A DNA stretch of 64,000 nt. It comes from Tubiluchus corallicola (lineage: Eukaryota > Priapulida > Priapulimorpha > Priapulimorphida > Tubiluchidae). Below the pieces are notes generated by a model, which did not search any database, had not been told where the DNA came from, and saw only the letters and a list, made by a program, of their open reading frames with translations. The DNA lies in the NCBI GenBank assembly GCA_030141605.1, contig JAQGDQ010000039.1:248001-312000 (forward strand). The letters are read 5' to 3'. Shown piece after piece: positions 1-10,974 of this stretch (positions are counted from its first letter, which is position 1; every line of letters begins with the position of its first letter). A program made the translations under genes and the position numbers.

Positions 1-189
1 CTTGATTTAGCTTTTTTCCTTGAGATACACCAACTGAACCTCTCTCCCCACTGTTAGTTGAGCATGACAGCTGGAGGAATTGGATGTAAGCCTGTGTACG
101 TACGTACAAGGCATGTAAGTATTCAATATGATTCGTTAATGACGAAGGGTGTAAGCGCAATAATAAGGGTGTAAGCGCAACAGATCTAA

Positions 190-550
190 CTCTGCAAGTC
201 TGGTGCATAAAAGGCAACCATATATGAATCATTTTCAGCACACTTGGTTTACATATCTGAAAGCTGAAACCACAGCACATATAAAATATAGAAATTTATT
301 TCAAGTCACGTAATTAGTTTGCTTCCATGTTTATGCAATATTGTTCTTTACTAAAGGTCTGGTAACCGAAAAAAGAAATAAAGGGAGACTGGAATAGAAG
401 GACGTAGAAAGAGAGAGAAATTGAAAAAAGGAAATGACGAAAGAAAGAAAGCAGCCAACCAAGAAAAAGCAAACAGAATGGCAAAAGAGAGAAAGAACGA
501 AAAGTAAAAGAAAAAGAGGAAGTGAAGGAGAAAACGAAAAATCAGCTTAC
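190..550. repeat. Intron block shared with gene C
   Basis: The segment downstream of the LDLa exon matches 48,390-48,771 closely, including the GAAAGAAAGAAAGCAGCCAA purine tract. The ORFs read through this tract are composition artefacts. Positions 1-190 match less well and I see no exon in them. Confidence 0.75.
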
Positions 551-676
551 GGCAGAGAGCAGGTGGTCCAGGAGCTTCATCTGATCCATCAAGGCAGTCA
601 TTCGTCATATCACAGACACCAGTACGAGGGATGCAAGCAGAGTAATCCTCACATAAAAAGTTGTCACCTGTACAAC
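551..676 (-). CDS. Gene A exon 9: LDL receptor class A domain
   Basis: Encodes [24 protein letters not shown] and [14 protein letters not shown]: six cysteines, the hydrophobic FLC site and the acidic DxSDE calcium cage of LDLa. A Pro-rich insert lies before the last cysteine. The donor is GTAAGC. The exon continues the open frame from exon 8. Confidence 0.9.
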
Positions 677-1959
677 CTATTTAAACACTTCATATGAAAT
701 TTCTGGCATAGGTCATATTTGTAGTCGTATTTAAAACCTGCTGGGTACTTTTTATACACCGTTTTAAACTGTATATACTTACTAAATTTACTCATGGAAT
801 AACACAGCCCTTGTATTATTCCACGAGTAATTAGAAGGAGAAGGAATGCAAGCAAAATAATCCTCGCATAAGAAGTTGTCACCTGTACAGCCTATTAAAA
901 CACTTAAGTAATCTTACCATAAATTTTTTTGGTTGAACATCAATGAAATTGAATAAAATACAGACATAGCCGTAATACTGAAATACATATGATAAGGGAG
1001 AATGTTGATGTATTCAGAATAAGCCATCAGAGGCAGGTATCTCACAGATAAGTTCATCAAAGCAACCAGTTTTTTTTCTGTTGCAGTTACATCAACATCC
1101 TTGTTGTGCATTGTTTCCTTCGTATGTATTTTTCCTTGCCTACGTAAAAAAGCTGTATTTAGTTTCAGAAATAAACTGTTTTTGAGTCAGAATACTGTTA
1201 CTAATAACTTGCTACAATACTGATACAATTTTTAGATCGAACATTTTAAGTCGTGCCAAAGAATTTTATATACCCGTTGTAACTAACACTTTCTTTTATA
1301 TAAGCGTATTATGTTTCTATAAACTAAGACTGTGCGTTTTTTACTTGTGCCTTATTTTTGTTCTTGTTTTATGGACTTTAAATGTCTGAAATAAAATAAA
1401 CAATAAAAAATAATAGTATGGCAAAAACTACGCGGTAAATACAGTAGCAACAAGTGAGAATCCAAAGAAAATAAAATTGATGGAACTGAATTATTTCTCA
1501 ATTCTGCTTAACTCATTTAATTATTTATTATGAGATTATTGTAGTAAGCATTATAAAATAATCAATATAAAAGTCACAAAAGACCAAATTAATGACATAA
1601 AAGCATATTTGTAAAGCTAGATTAGAGTTAAACAAATAAAATATTTTCTACTGCAGTTTTGTAGACACACCATTCGTCTAGGTACATACATTGTTATTAA
1701 TGTGTATGCATACAATCCATTCAAAGATATTTACTTAAATTCATAAAACATTTACACATGGCAGGAAACAATGATTTATAATAGATTTCCAGTTCATATA
1801 GCTTGATTGAGCCAGATACTTTCTGTTGACAATGGTAAACGATTGTGCACGTTTTACGACTGTTTGGTGGAAATTTTGGCGAATATTTAGCGACTGTTGG
1901 ACCATTAAGTTCTTCTAGGTTTTGAAACTGGCTGCAGATTGTAAGTACACACATGTATA

Positions 1960-1990
<31 letters not shown>

Positions 1991-4900
1991 TATGTGTTAA
2001 AAATACGTAACGGTAGTAAGCTAGTAGTTTAAACTTAAAAATATAAATGTGACCTCACGGCCGGCTTCCCTCTACTTAAACATATTAGCGAGTTAGTTCC
2101 GTTTTTGCTACGAAGAAGTACTAACTTGTTGCTCTTATGCTTTTTTATTCCGTCACGATACTACCCCGAATTTAAATTAAGTGTAAAAATAAGTTGCGAG
2201 CGACATCAAACCGTTAGTCAAGAACATTATGCGTATGTGACGTAATTATAATTCTGAAACCTTTATTTGTTAAATGTTTAGCTATATTTGCTTGCTCCAC
2301 AAAATATTAGTCAATAAACGACCAATTTACATCTATAATAAGCTAAATTTCAATTGTAACATGATCTCTAGACAGTAAAATTTACTTTTTATTTCTGTTG
2401 CAAAATCTAATTCTGGTACAAGACGGTTTATAGCCAGGGCAAGCAGGCAATTAGTATGCAATCAAAACTGAATTCAATAAAATCACAAAAATTGAAACTT
2501 TTAAAAATGAATTCAGTGAACTACTATAATTAATCATTAGCTACAATATATTTTATGTTATTTTTAACTCTAATCTAGCTTTTATGACGTTAATTAGGAT
2601 TTTTTTAATTTTTATATTGATTATTTATACTGTTTACTTCTATACAGTACACCATTGTAAACTGTGCAAAGAAAAATATAAAATGGGGACTGTATATGGA
2701 CTGTAAACATAAGTAGAATAAATATATGAAAACATTACAAAGCTTTCAACGAGGTCCGCTAACTGGGCACCTCAGTCCTTACAAGCACATGTAACGAAGA
2801 ATAACCAACAAAGAAAAAGAAGAAAGCTATCTTTTTAAAACTTACAGCAGTCAAGTGTACGGGTACCATCGCAGACTTCAGCAGTTGCACAGGATCCGTC
2901 ACCACAGTCAACTTTACCAATCTCCTCACAAGCTGTATAATAAAAACGCCAAGTTATTGTGGTATAAACCAATAATATACTAGATTGTGATTTATTTGTT
3001 GCGCAAAACAGAAAGCTTTTTAGGAAACTAGGCTTTTGTGTCTCACTACCCCTAAAATTATTTTCCTCGCAAATTATGGATGGTCAAAACACATCTATTC
3101 TAACATTTAAATCAGTGGTGTATTATTATTGCAATTAATTTTACTACTGATCATAATTATGTTTTAATTCATTGTGAAACTTGCAACAATAAGTGGAAAA
3201 CGTGAAGCAATCAGTCTATATTTTTCGTACAAGAACAATCTGTACCAGATACCAGTACCAGATATAGCGCAGCTAAAATTACTGACTGATGAAGAACTAT
3301 TCTAAAGAGATATACATTGCAGCAGCAAATCTGCTTAAATCATTTATAACATAAAAATTGCTTATCATAATTAGGTAAAGGTGTAACGGATCGTAAAGAA
3401 GAAAAGGGATCGTACGTAATTCCGTCTCGCAGGTAAAACCTGTGTAACGTTCTCCACAGATGCATCTAAACAAACGTCCATAGTCGTAGTCGTACACGCA
3501 AGTGCCATGATTCTCACACGGGTTGCTCTCACAATAATCTAAATTTAAAAAAAAACAGCAAAGTTCAATTTTCCACGTACTAGCAAAAAATTGAGCTAAC
3601 ATGCCAAAAATAAACACATTTTAATAATAATAATTGTTAATTAGTACTAAAAATTGCTTTATAAACAGTAGCAGGCAGACTTTCAGGCTAAGGCGCACAT
3701 CAAAGACATAGTTCAAATCAAATATACTGTTACGAGTAACACCACAGCGCCTGTTTCCTAAGAGTAGCGTGAGGCACACTGAATTCTGGCGTGTTCATTG
3801 TATACAAATCGTCTGATCATCATCACCACCAACATTACAATATTCTTCTGAATTGCTAAGGCAGTATTAGCAAAAATACTACGTACGAGGACGACATCCA
3901 CCATACCCATCTTCTGCGTAGCCTGGAGCACAACGACAGAATCCCATTTCCAGGGACTTCGTAATATCTTTCTTACGACAATCAGCATTATCGTCTTTAC
4001 ATTGCTCCTTGGTAAGGCATGGCTCCCCCACATCGGCAGCTAATATGTAAAAATATTTATGATGGCGTATCGTACTTATGAAGCTTAAAATGATTTAAAA
4101 AAATCTCTAACACTAACCAGTAATCAAAACAATGTCGTGCTGATGGGTCTGCTCAGAAACGTCAATAGGCCAATAGATGGAAGAACTATTGGACTATTTG
4201 GGTAAATGACCGATTATGATAGCAACCGTGTTTTTCATATCGAGTATATTTGTCAACGAAGAATAAACTAATTAGATGTCAACTAGCACTAACAGACTGA
4301 GAAAATCTAATTGGTCTAATAATTACAAACTAGGTAACATAGGTCAATAAAATACCGATTACTTCATTACAAGCCTAGAAGCTTTTCAGGAAAAAGTCCT
4401 AGAGTGTCAATATGGATGCAAAACCGAAAAATAATATTTTGTTGTCAAGCAGAAAATAAAAATAAAGTAGGTATCTTGCATCTAAGATCTCCTAGGGTGC
4501 AACCAGTGCACTCCAGCAACAAAAAAGCAAATCACCTACGAGGAGCAAAAAACTAGTGCACACGCCAAATGGGACTCGACTAGGTTGACAACAGAAATTT
4601 GCAGATATGCAGAAGTTGAGCACCCGTGTTTGTTTCTATATGTTCTTAGTTACTTCTGTTACACTCATTAATCCATTAACCCTCTAGTCCTCTATAAATG
4701 TACGTCTGAATATCATTTTTACAAAACAAACTTAACTCTACCCTGATCCTCATTGAGCATCATCACAAAATCATCAATAGCGCATGTTTTGAAATTTGAC
4801 ATCAGAAAGATTCACAAAAATGATGGTAACTACTGACTTCAGCCACTTACCAAGTTACTTACCAAAGTTAAAATTCGCTGCTTCGTATCTGCGAATCCGT

Positions 4901-7900
4901 TCTTTACATTCGAGGCTGCCCCTATATATTTTTTGCAATAAAAGATATCATTAGATAAAAGCACACTACTGGTTATTTTTGGCGTTACTCCGAAAATGTG
5001 AATATTATACTAATTCACCTTTATTCGTCTTCAACAATTTGCAGGCCTTCACTTGCATGGCTTCAGTTCACATTTGATGTACTTGCGAATATAGCACATT
5101 ATAGTACACGTACGTATAACATGGCTGAGGCACCTATGCCGATTCAGTGGCTCACCTTAGAAAGATATCCTTGAGCATATGAGAGATTCTAGTCACAGTG
5201 AAGTATAAAAAATTGTAGCGTAAGAAAACTGTATTTCGTGACCGAGACTCCAACTAAGTAGTAGTCAATTATATATATATAATTGCAGTTATTTCTGGAC
5301 GTTACGTAATCAAGATGTTTTAACAAATACACATTTTACAATTAGCAAGCTTTCAGAAATATATAAAGAAGCAAACTTAACTTTCACAGAAATTAGCACA
5401 AAAGCAGTAAAACTGGGATTATAAGTCACATTTAGCAACGCTTGGCAATTCAGTGCACTACATTTTATCACCAATGGACAACAAATAATTTCTTGTGAAA
5501 TTATGAATAGCCTCAAGTTTATTTGTTTCAATACTTACATGAACTTTCCAATTTTGTTATCACATCCTAATGCAAGCGTTTCTGAGTACCAGGGCTGCTT
5601 ACTTGGTCCATTCCAAGGATAACTGATGGTTATTGAACTCTACAGACATGAAATTTTGTAAAAAAAACTCTATTGAAGATAGGTATAGTTATCTTTAAAG
5701 TGTCTCGGACAAAAGAATATAAATGTTCTAATAACATCTAATAACGCAAATTTAAATCTTAATACCAAGAATAGACACTCCACAATTAACAAAAAGCGTT
5801 AACTCTGCCAGTTGAAACAATCTGTTAACTTACTGCAATGAAGACTCTGCTTGAAGGGCCAGTAATCCCACTTTGCTAGAATGGCTTTTATGGTCTAATA
5901 AATGGATCTCTATACTACAGTATGATCTACAGTCAGCTGCTTGGAATGTGTTCATGTCTTCAGTTTCTAAGAACTTAGCATACAGTTTTACTTTTTCATA
6001 TGATCAAAACAGTCTGAGATCAAAATTGTGTAATTTATGACACTGGATTTTAAATTTCATTTTACTGTGTTTTCCTGCTCACTTTATTTGTTTCGTTTTA
6101 TGGATAATAAGGAGTATCATAGACAAGTGTTTTTTCTTGATATTCCGTCTACAAATAGGCTACTATTTACTTAGTTTTATGAATTTTTTGTATATTTTAA
6201 CAATACGGAAAAGCACAAAGAAGTATATGATTTTTTTCTCATAAACCTTAGCTGTAGTTCGAGCTGTTTTTAACCGTGACGTTTTTCTTTAATTATGAAC
6301 GCAAATTATAATATAATTAATTACAATGCAAATTAAATATTGCAAGGAGTATCGTTACGAGAGTAATATCAATAACCAGGCGTGTTAACAAATAGGCTAA
6401 CTAGTCTGTAGTCCAGGGCGCCAAGTTTTCAGGGACGCCAGAATATGCGCCCAGTGTTAAAAAAATCTTATTCTCTTCGGAAAATGTGTGTCCTTTTATA
6501 TTCATAAAAGCGCGTATTATAACACACCAAAAGCAGTTATTGGGTTCACTGCTTATATAAGTGCTACGTAACAAACAAGTACAACAGGGTACTGCACCAC
6601 AAGTAGTTTCGCATCCTGCTTAGACAGACCTATGAACACTAAGCAAATATAACAAGTATGTTATATGCGCTTGATATATATAAGCAATCATAACTCCATA
6701 ATAAAGATGGTTGTGAAAGAACTATCAACCTAGGATGTCCCTATTAACTTAAAATACCTGCCAACAACCGGCTAAAGCTATTAATACAGGTAAATGGGTG
6801 AGAGAGAAAGCTAAAATCATGGGACAGCAGCATGTTGATAATGTAAAAGAAAGCAGAGGAACAAGTCAAGCAGGCAACGTGATCTCTTAGTTATTAGCGC
6901 ACTTGAGTGAAATTTAATAATAATTGTCTATACTGTTAGGCCACTATAATTTCTCACCTTAAAAGCATAATACGATGAACCACACCCAACGTCATTAAAA
7001 TTGATTACGTAGTAGAAAAATTTTCTGCCAAGGCCATTAGCAAGACAGCGTTTATTATTCCTATGACCTGACCCTCGTTGGTCATTGTAATCTGGCTTTT
7101 GCTGATCATAGTAACCTGGTATTTGTTGATCATGGTAACCTGGTCTTCGTTGATCATAGTAACGTGGTCTTCGTTGATCATAGTAACGTGGTCTTCGTTG
7201 ATCATGGTAATCTGGTCTTCGTTGATCATGGTAATCTGGTCTTCGTTGATCATAGTAACGTGGTCTTCGTTGATCATAGTAATCTGGTTTTTGTTGGTAT
7301 TCTTTATAATTGGTAATTCTTCCTGGGCCGAAGTTATCTGCTAATTTCACTGTTCCATGAAATTCGTAAGCGAACTTCAACCCGACAACCATGTAACCAC
7401 ATTCCTCGTCACAATACGTTTCTACGTCTAAAATAAAATTGCGAATTAAACTCATCATCAAACGAAATGTAGGACTATTATAAACTGTAGGACTTAAAAT
7501 AGGAGAGCTCTCCTAAGACTTGTCATATTTAGCATGAATAAAACGTTGAGTGGCCTTTATAGTATAAAAATAAATTATTTCTTTCTTTCATGAGCTCTTG
7601 CCCTACCCACGCTTAGGTTGATGAGGTCCATTAGAGCGAAAACTCCTAAAAGAAAGAAAAAAATTTTTCTATTAAGAGATTATAAAGGGCATCCAACCTT
7701 TTATTAACGTTAAATGTTAGCTGTCTTTTACTAAATAATTGTTCAGTGCTACACCAAATTAGGGACAGATACTTTCGAATGTTGAGTCTTGTTGGTAATC
7801 AACATTTTTAAATGCTATTTTTACACATTTTCAAATACCCTGTCTAAACCGATGATAGTGACAAACATTTTTTTTAATTCTGCGGCTGAGTAATATGCAA

Positions 7901-9429
7901 TTGAAACTTACATCTGACTGGTAAAAAAGCGTTCTTAAATGCTATTCCTTATTGTTGACAACATTTTAAATAAATACTATACTTAGATGGTAGCGTAACA
8001 CATTTCTACCTGCAATACTTACCTAGAAAACGAATGTCTTCATACATCTGCACAATTTCAAAAGTGCATATAGATTAATTAGTAAGGTATTTTCAAGAGT
8101 TACTGCTAACTGCAGTGAGGCAATATTTTCAAATACTGCGCCAGTTGATCAAGGAGTGCCAGTGCTAGGAGGAACAACTGAAAGTTTCAGTCAGTGTTTG
8201 GCAATGCAAGTTAAACAACACTATGCCTGTATGTTTAATAAATGGGCGGGCAGCAGTCACATTCTACTATAGTACTTCTAGCTGTTACCCTTTAGAGAGG
8301 ATGTAAACATTGTACACACATTTGTACATGGTAAAAAATCTTGTTGGTTCAGTACCTCACAGAGGATTATCTTTTCAGCATTATTTACAATGCCTTGAAG
8401 AAATCATTGAAGTGTCCTTATGGAAGATTCAAGAAAATCAGTTGGTTATCACCAAGTCCAAAGATTTATGACAGTTGGTGAGACAAGTTAAAGATACTCA
8501 TGATTAAATAAAGAAAGACAAGATAAGAGAAAGAAAGACACGACAAGATAAAGAAAGACAAGATAAGATAAGAAAGACAAGATAAAGATAAAGATGACAG
8601 ATACTGTTACGCGCATCTTCATGTCAATGAATATTTATTGTATGATATGATATAAATTAAATATATGATTAAAACGATGTCATATTTTGATCACCAGCTC
8701 GTTTTCATACATTAATGATAAAATAAAGTGTCACCATCACGAGTCTGCTTTGGTAAACCTCTAGCCACAAGCAGAATTTAAAAACGCCTTGTAACTAATG
8801 TTGTTTGCGAGAGGTGTTGTATAATAGTGATAGTGTTTCTCCAAGTCTGGTGCTATTTTGCGCATATATCTAGTAGATTCTAAATACTTTGGTGTGGATC
8901 ATTACTTACTTCTAATCAACTTTCGATGACGCCGATTTCGGTATGAACCATACTGTTGACATTCGACCGACAACCTAAAAATAAACAATGGAGTTTAAAA
9001 CCTTCAACGTCATCAGGAGAAAACCTGTTATCATTGTTGTCCAGCTATAACAGATGTGATTGTCTCTCTTCTTGTCATAACGCTGTGGCCACGTATTGTC
9101 AATGTTGTTACTGTTGTTGTTGTTAGTGGTGAGGTGGTAGTGGTGGTGGTGGTGGTGGTGGTGTTGGCGTTGGTAGTGGTGGTGCTTTGCTTTCGTTGGT
9201 GTTGTTGTTATTGTTGTTGTCGTTGCTGCTGTTGATACTGTCAATATTAATAGCGTCATAATAAATTATCTACATTACAGATCCGTATATCAATACTTTT
9301 TACTTTCTCAGTTGAGTATCAGTAATCTGATACGTTTACAACAAACTTTAACCTGATTAAAGTAATGATTTAATTTTCTACTTACAATAAGATGGACAAT
9401 ATGATCTGCAATGTGAACATAACGTCCAT
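551..9429 (-). CDS. Gene A: secreted Tyr-repeat/EB/EGF/LDLa protein, 9 exons visible, 3' end off window
   Basis: Joined exons 9429-9386, 8974-8910, 7427-6958, 5639-5539, 4921-4863, 4039-3887, 3538-3416, 2932-2846 and 676-551 give one continuous frame of about 409 residues. Every junction is GT/AG and the phases run 2,1,0,2,1,1,1,1. Domains in order are a signal peptide, an N-terminal cysteine domain with nine octapeptide repeats, an EB-like module, EGF, a short LDLa-like module and a full LDLa. Genes B and C show that a third LDLa and EGF modules should follow beyond position 1. The protein should be secreted. I do not recognise it as a named gene, and its role is unknown. Alternative 5' exons are possible because the UTR was not resolved. 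Confidence 0.78.
685..838. repeat. Block shared with intron of gene B
   Basis: Closely matches 16,140-16,318 (GGTCATATTTG, AAAACCTGCTGGGTAC and further shared words). In A it sits between the LDLa exon and its half-copy. In B the same block ends where A has the half-exon. Confidence 0.75.
841..891 (-). pseudogene. Half-copy of the LDLa exon of gene A
   Basis: Behind a good acceptor, the first 17 residues of the exon 9 LDLa are repeated ([16 protein letters not shown]). The copy then runs into sequence with no VCD or SDE half and no donor at the expected place. It is a partial tandem duplication in intron 8 and is probably not spliced in productively. Confidence 0.7.
892..2845. other. Intron 8 of gene A: repeats, no exon seen
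   Basis: Positions 1005-1345 match 62,212-62,560. A (CATA)n microsatellite lies at 1961-1988. A possible retroelement tail (TCTGAAATAAAATAAAC) lies near 1385. Apart from the half-exon at 841-891, no cysteine-module exon or family exon was found. Confidence 0.5.
2846..2932 (-). CDS. Gene A exon 8: short LDLa-like module
   Basis: An 87-nt exon encodes CEEIGKVDCGDGSC and ATAEVCDGTRTLDC. Cysteine spacing fits the first five cysteines of LDLa, but the calcium-binding SDE end is absent, so it is a truncated or diverged repeat. It is two codons longer than in B and C. Confidence 0.8.
3416..3538 (-). CDS. Gene A exon 7: EGF domain
   Basis: Encodes a canonical six-cysteine EGF domain: [13 protein letters not shown], a loop with [23 protein letters not shown]. 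The phase-1/phase-1 exon is a typical shuffled module. It is nearly identical to the EGF exons of B and C. Confidence 0.92.
3887..4039 (-). CDS. Gene A exon 6: EB-like cysteine module
   Basis: The exon encodes [18 protein letters not shown], an 11-residue charged insert, and then MGFCRCAPGYAEDGYGGC. Six cysteines in the order C, C, C, C.C, C with a PGY turn match the EB or EB/EGF-like module of secreted invertebrate proteins. The donor is GTACGT. The longer ORF annotated over this stretch is in another frame and is a shadow. Confidence 0.85.
4863..4921 (-). CDS. Gene A exon 5: conserved 59-nt exon
   Basis: Encodes [19 protein letters not shown] between ATATATAG and GTAAGT. The 59-nt length and the ECxERIRR motif are identical in B and C. 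It closes the novel N-terminal domain before the EB-like module. Confidence 0.85.
5539..5639 (-). CDS. Gene A exon 4: conserved N-domain exon
   Basis: A 101-nt exon encoding SSITISYPWNGPSKQPWY followed by SETLALGCDNKIGKF, with acceptor TCTGTAG and donor GTAAGT. The same exon occurs in B (20,705) and C (54,849) with the SSITVNYPW and ETL.LxC motifs kept. It contributes one cysteine to the N-terminal domain. Confidence 0.85.
6958..7427 (-). CDS. Gene A exon 3: N-terminal cysteine domain with YDQRRP octapeptide repeats
   Basis: The 470-nt exon opens with [18 protein letters not shown] and an EFHGTV strand, then carries about nine 8-residue units of the type DYYDQRRP (7069-7284), and ends with [19 protein letters not shown] and a CGSSYY segment. 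The flanks are strongly conserved in B and C while the repeats differ in number and period. The repeat looks like an insertion in a loop of a folded domain. The Tyr-rich, Arg/Asp-balanced composition recalls adhesive or matrix proteins, but that is analogy only. Confidence 0.88.
7428..8909. other. Intron 2 of gene A
   Basis: Non-coding apart from a purine-rich stretch of AAAGAC/AAGATAAG tandem words at about 8505-8600. No exon or RNA gene was recognised. Confidence 0.4.
8910..8974 (-). CDS. Gene A exon 2: end of signal peptide and basic linker
   Basis: A 65-nt exon between TTTTTAG and GTAAGT, encoding LSVECQQYGSYRNRRHRKLIR. It completes the signal peptide and leads into an Arg/His-rich linker. 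Only one frame is open through to the donor. Paralogous exons at 22,766 and 57,248 share the YGS/YGQ and KLIK/NLIK positions. Confidence 0.75.
9118..9240. repeat. GTG/GTT trinucleotide microsatellite in intron 1 of gene A
   Basis: An imperfect (GTG)n to (GTT)n run. Related GTT/GCT-rich runs sit at the same intron position in B (about 23,300) and C (57,460-57,620), so the microsatellite predates the gene duplications. Confidence 0.8.
9386..9429 (-). CDS. Gene A exon 1: signal peptide start
   Basis: Forty-four coding nucleotides encode MDVMFTLQIILSIL and two bases of the next codon, followed by the donor GTAAGT. With exon 2 this makes a hydrophobic signal peptide ending near LSVEC. The longest ORF here lies in another frame and reads an unrelated peptide. 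The start was chosen because ATG to donor is 44 nt in A, B and C and only this frame joins exon 2 without a stop. Confidence 0.75.
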
Positions 9430-9508
9430 TCGGCCCTGTGGCTTGCTGTTTTCCTACGTTCGACGTTTGTGAAAAAATGTATTTTTTGTCACTCAGGTAC
9501 TGCCGAAA

Positions 9509-9572
9509 CAAGTTCGACTCAAACTATTGGTAGAAGGATTCGTTAAAGTCGAGACTGTGATCTGACACCGTC
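9509..9572 (-). promoter_or_regulatory. Conserved upstream block with CCAAT box, gene A
   Basis: About 64 bp (CAAGTTCGACTCAAACTATT and onward) are nearly identical to 38,109-38,172, 80-145 bp upstream of the ATG in both cases. On the minus strand it holds CCAAT. Conservation beside a coding start suggests promoter or 5' UTR, though recent duplication alone could also explain it. Confidence 0.35.
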
Positions 9573-9760
9573 AACAGATGCGAATTTAGCACTTTTTCAA
9601 AATTAAAAGTTACAGTCCAAATACTTTGAAGCTGATGTACAACACTACACACAAATTCCGAATTGTCTACCACATTCACCTAAAACTGTTTAAATACTCA
9701 GGTCGTGCGACGTTCATTAGACAGTTTTTACAGGCTTTTAATGATGCTCGCTTATTGTGA

Positions 9761-10017
9761 TTAGTCAACAAACAAAGGTAAAGAAAGCGGTCGTAAACTA
9801 AGTATTATAACGACACTATAACCTATACTGTTAATTGGTTTTTCTGACTGAAATGTCGCTTTTGCTATTAATTTTGGAATGGGGACATTGCCGCTCTCTC
9901 TTAATGAAGTGGATGACCTGTCAACGTAGAGGTGAAAAGTAGTGAGTTTTCTGTATCGGTTGAGAAAATCGTTTTCTGAAACTTTCATTCTTTCAACATA
10001 ATTTTGGACGCTCATAG
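9761..10017 (-). CDS. Possible last exon of gene B (uncertain)
   Basis: After GTACAG the sequence continues in the phase left by exon 12 at 12,243 and encodes 84 residues (TMSVQNYVERMKVSENDF onward) ending in a hydrophobic tail and TAA. An ATTAAA polyadenylation-like hexamer follows at 9742-9737. Against it, the corresponding DNA near 39.0 and 59.2 kb does not conserve this frame. Without it gene B may end by reading through exon 12. Confidence 0.3.
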
Positions 10018-10890
10018 CTGTACTAATACCGTGGTTATGGAATAGCATTCAGCATGAACTATGTATATATGTGTACATACATTATATGGATCCATATAAA
10101 TTATTTTGAATAATGCGGATTCATGTGTGGAACTTTTTCAGTTTGACATGAAACTTTGCAACAACCTTATAACCAATTAAAGTAACGATTTAATTTCTAC
10201 TGTTGTAGATAATGTTTTTATTGCAAGTCATTAATTTCTGTCTTTAATTGGCTAGGTTGGCTAAATCTGTTAGACTTTTTGTTTATTATTTATTTTATTT
10301 TATTTTATTTTGAGTTTATTTTAATGCATAACAAGCATCTCTGCACGGTAAAAACTTGTCTGAAAATCACGTATATATATTATATATACGGCTTCGGAAG
10401 TGGTGCCGACAAGCCACTGGCATAGCAGTGTGTAGTTTCTTTGCTGGATTACTGCTGTGTTTACCTGTCTGAAGGACAGAATTTCTTTATTTTAGAATTC
10501 TCCCTGCCTAATGCCTACTACAGATGTGATGGTCATATGATGATATATATTATGTTGTTGAATGGTATTGTGTCTAAAATAGAAATTTGAATTTAATTAA
10601 ATTTAATTGTGGTGTCCCTGCATAATTCAGCAAACTGACTTGCCATGTAGCGACTGGTCCACAATTTCTTAACTATTGCAACGGTCCACTAAGGTTTCCT
10701 CACACAATAATCTATTTGAATGGGGCTGGTCTGCTGCCTCGATGGTTGTTCAGTGTGTCTTGAATCTCCTCTCTGCCATTAGTTCTCATCCCTTAAAAGT
10801 AGGCCATACAATTTAAGTTAATTTATTGAGATTATCAATGATATTGAAGCCATTTTTAAAGATTTTTTCGGGTTTTGTAGACACACGGCG

Positions 10891-10892
10891 CG

Positions 10893-10971
<79 letters not shown>
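10891..10971. repeat. (CA)n microsatellite
   Basis: About 40 CA units. The poly-Val-Cys and poly-Thr-His ORFs over it are artefacts. The duplicate copy of this locus near 39,560 lacks the expansion. Confidence 0.95.

Positions 10972-10974
<3 letters not shown>

Larger units (their letters stand above)
4040..6957. other. Introns 3, 4 and 5 of gene A
   Basis: These are the non-coding intervals 4040-4862, 4922-5538 and 5640-6957. They contain no second gene that I can support. The small ORFs at 5310-5531 and elsewhere lack paralogue support and cysteine motifs. Confidence 0.4.

Noticed and set aside
351-697. Lys/Arg/Glu-rich and Phe-rich ORFs over the purine tract
   Set aside because: They arise from low-complexity GAAAG sequence and the opposite strand. 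Only the LDLa exon 551-676 within it is supported.
1961-1988. CRISPR-like or other structured direct repeats
   Set aside because: These are simple tetranucleotide microsatellites without spacers, and the genome is animal.
7078-7344. Plus-strand ORF with repeated hydrophobic units
   Set aside because: It is the antisense shadow of the YDQRRP repeat exon of gene A. The same holds for plus-strand ORFs at 21,699-22,050 and 56,127-56,483.
9308-9511. 67-residue minus-strand ORF over exon 1 of gene A
   Set aside because: It is longer than the chosen frame, but it does not join exon 2 without a stop and has no counterpart 5' of GKQQ in gene C. The 44-nt signal-peptide frame is conserved in all three copies.
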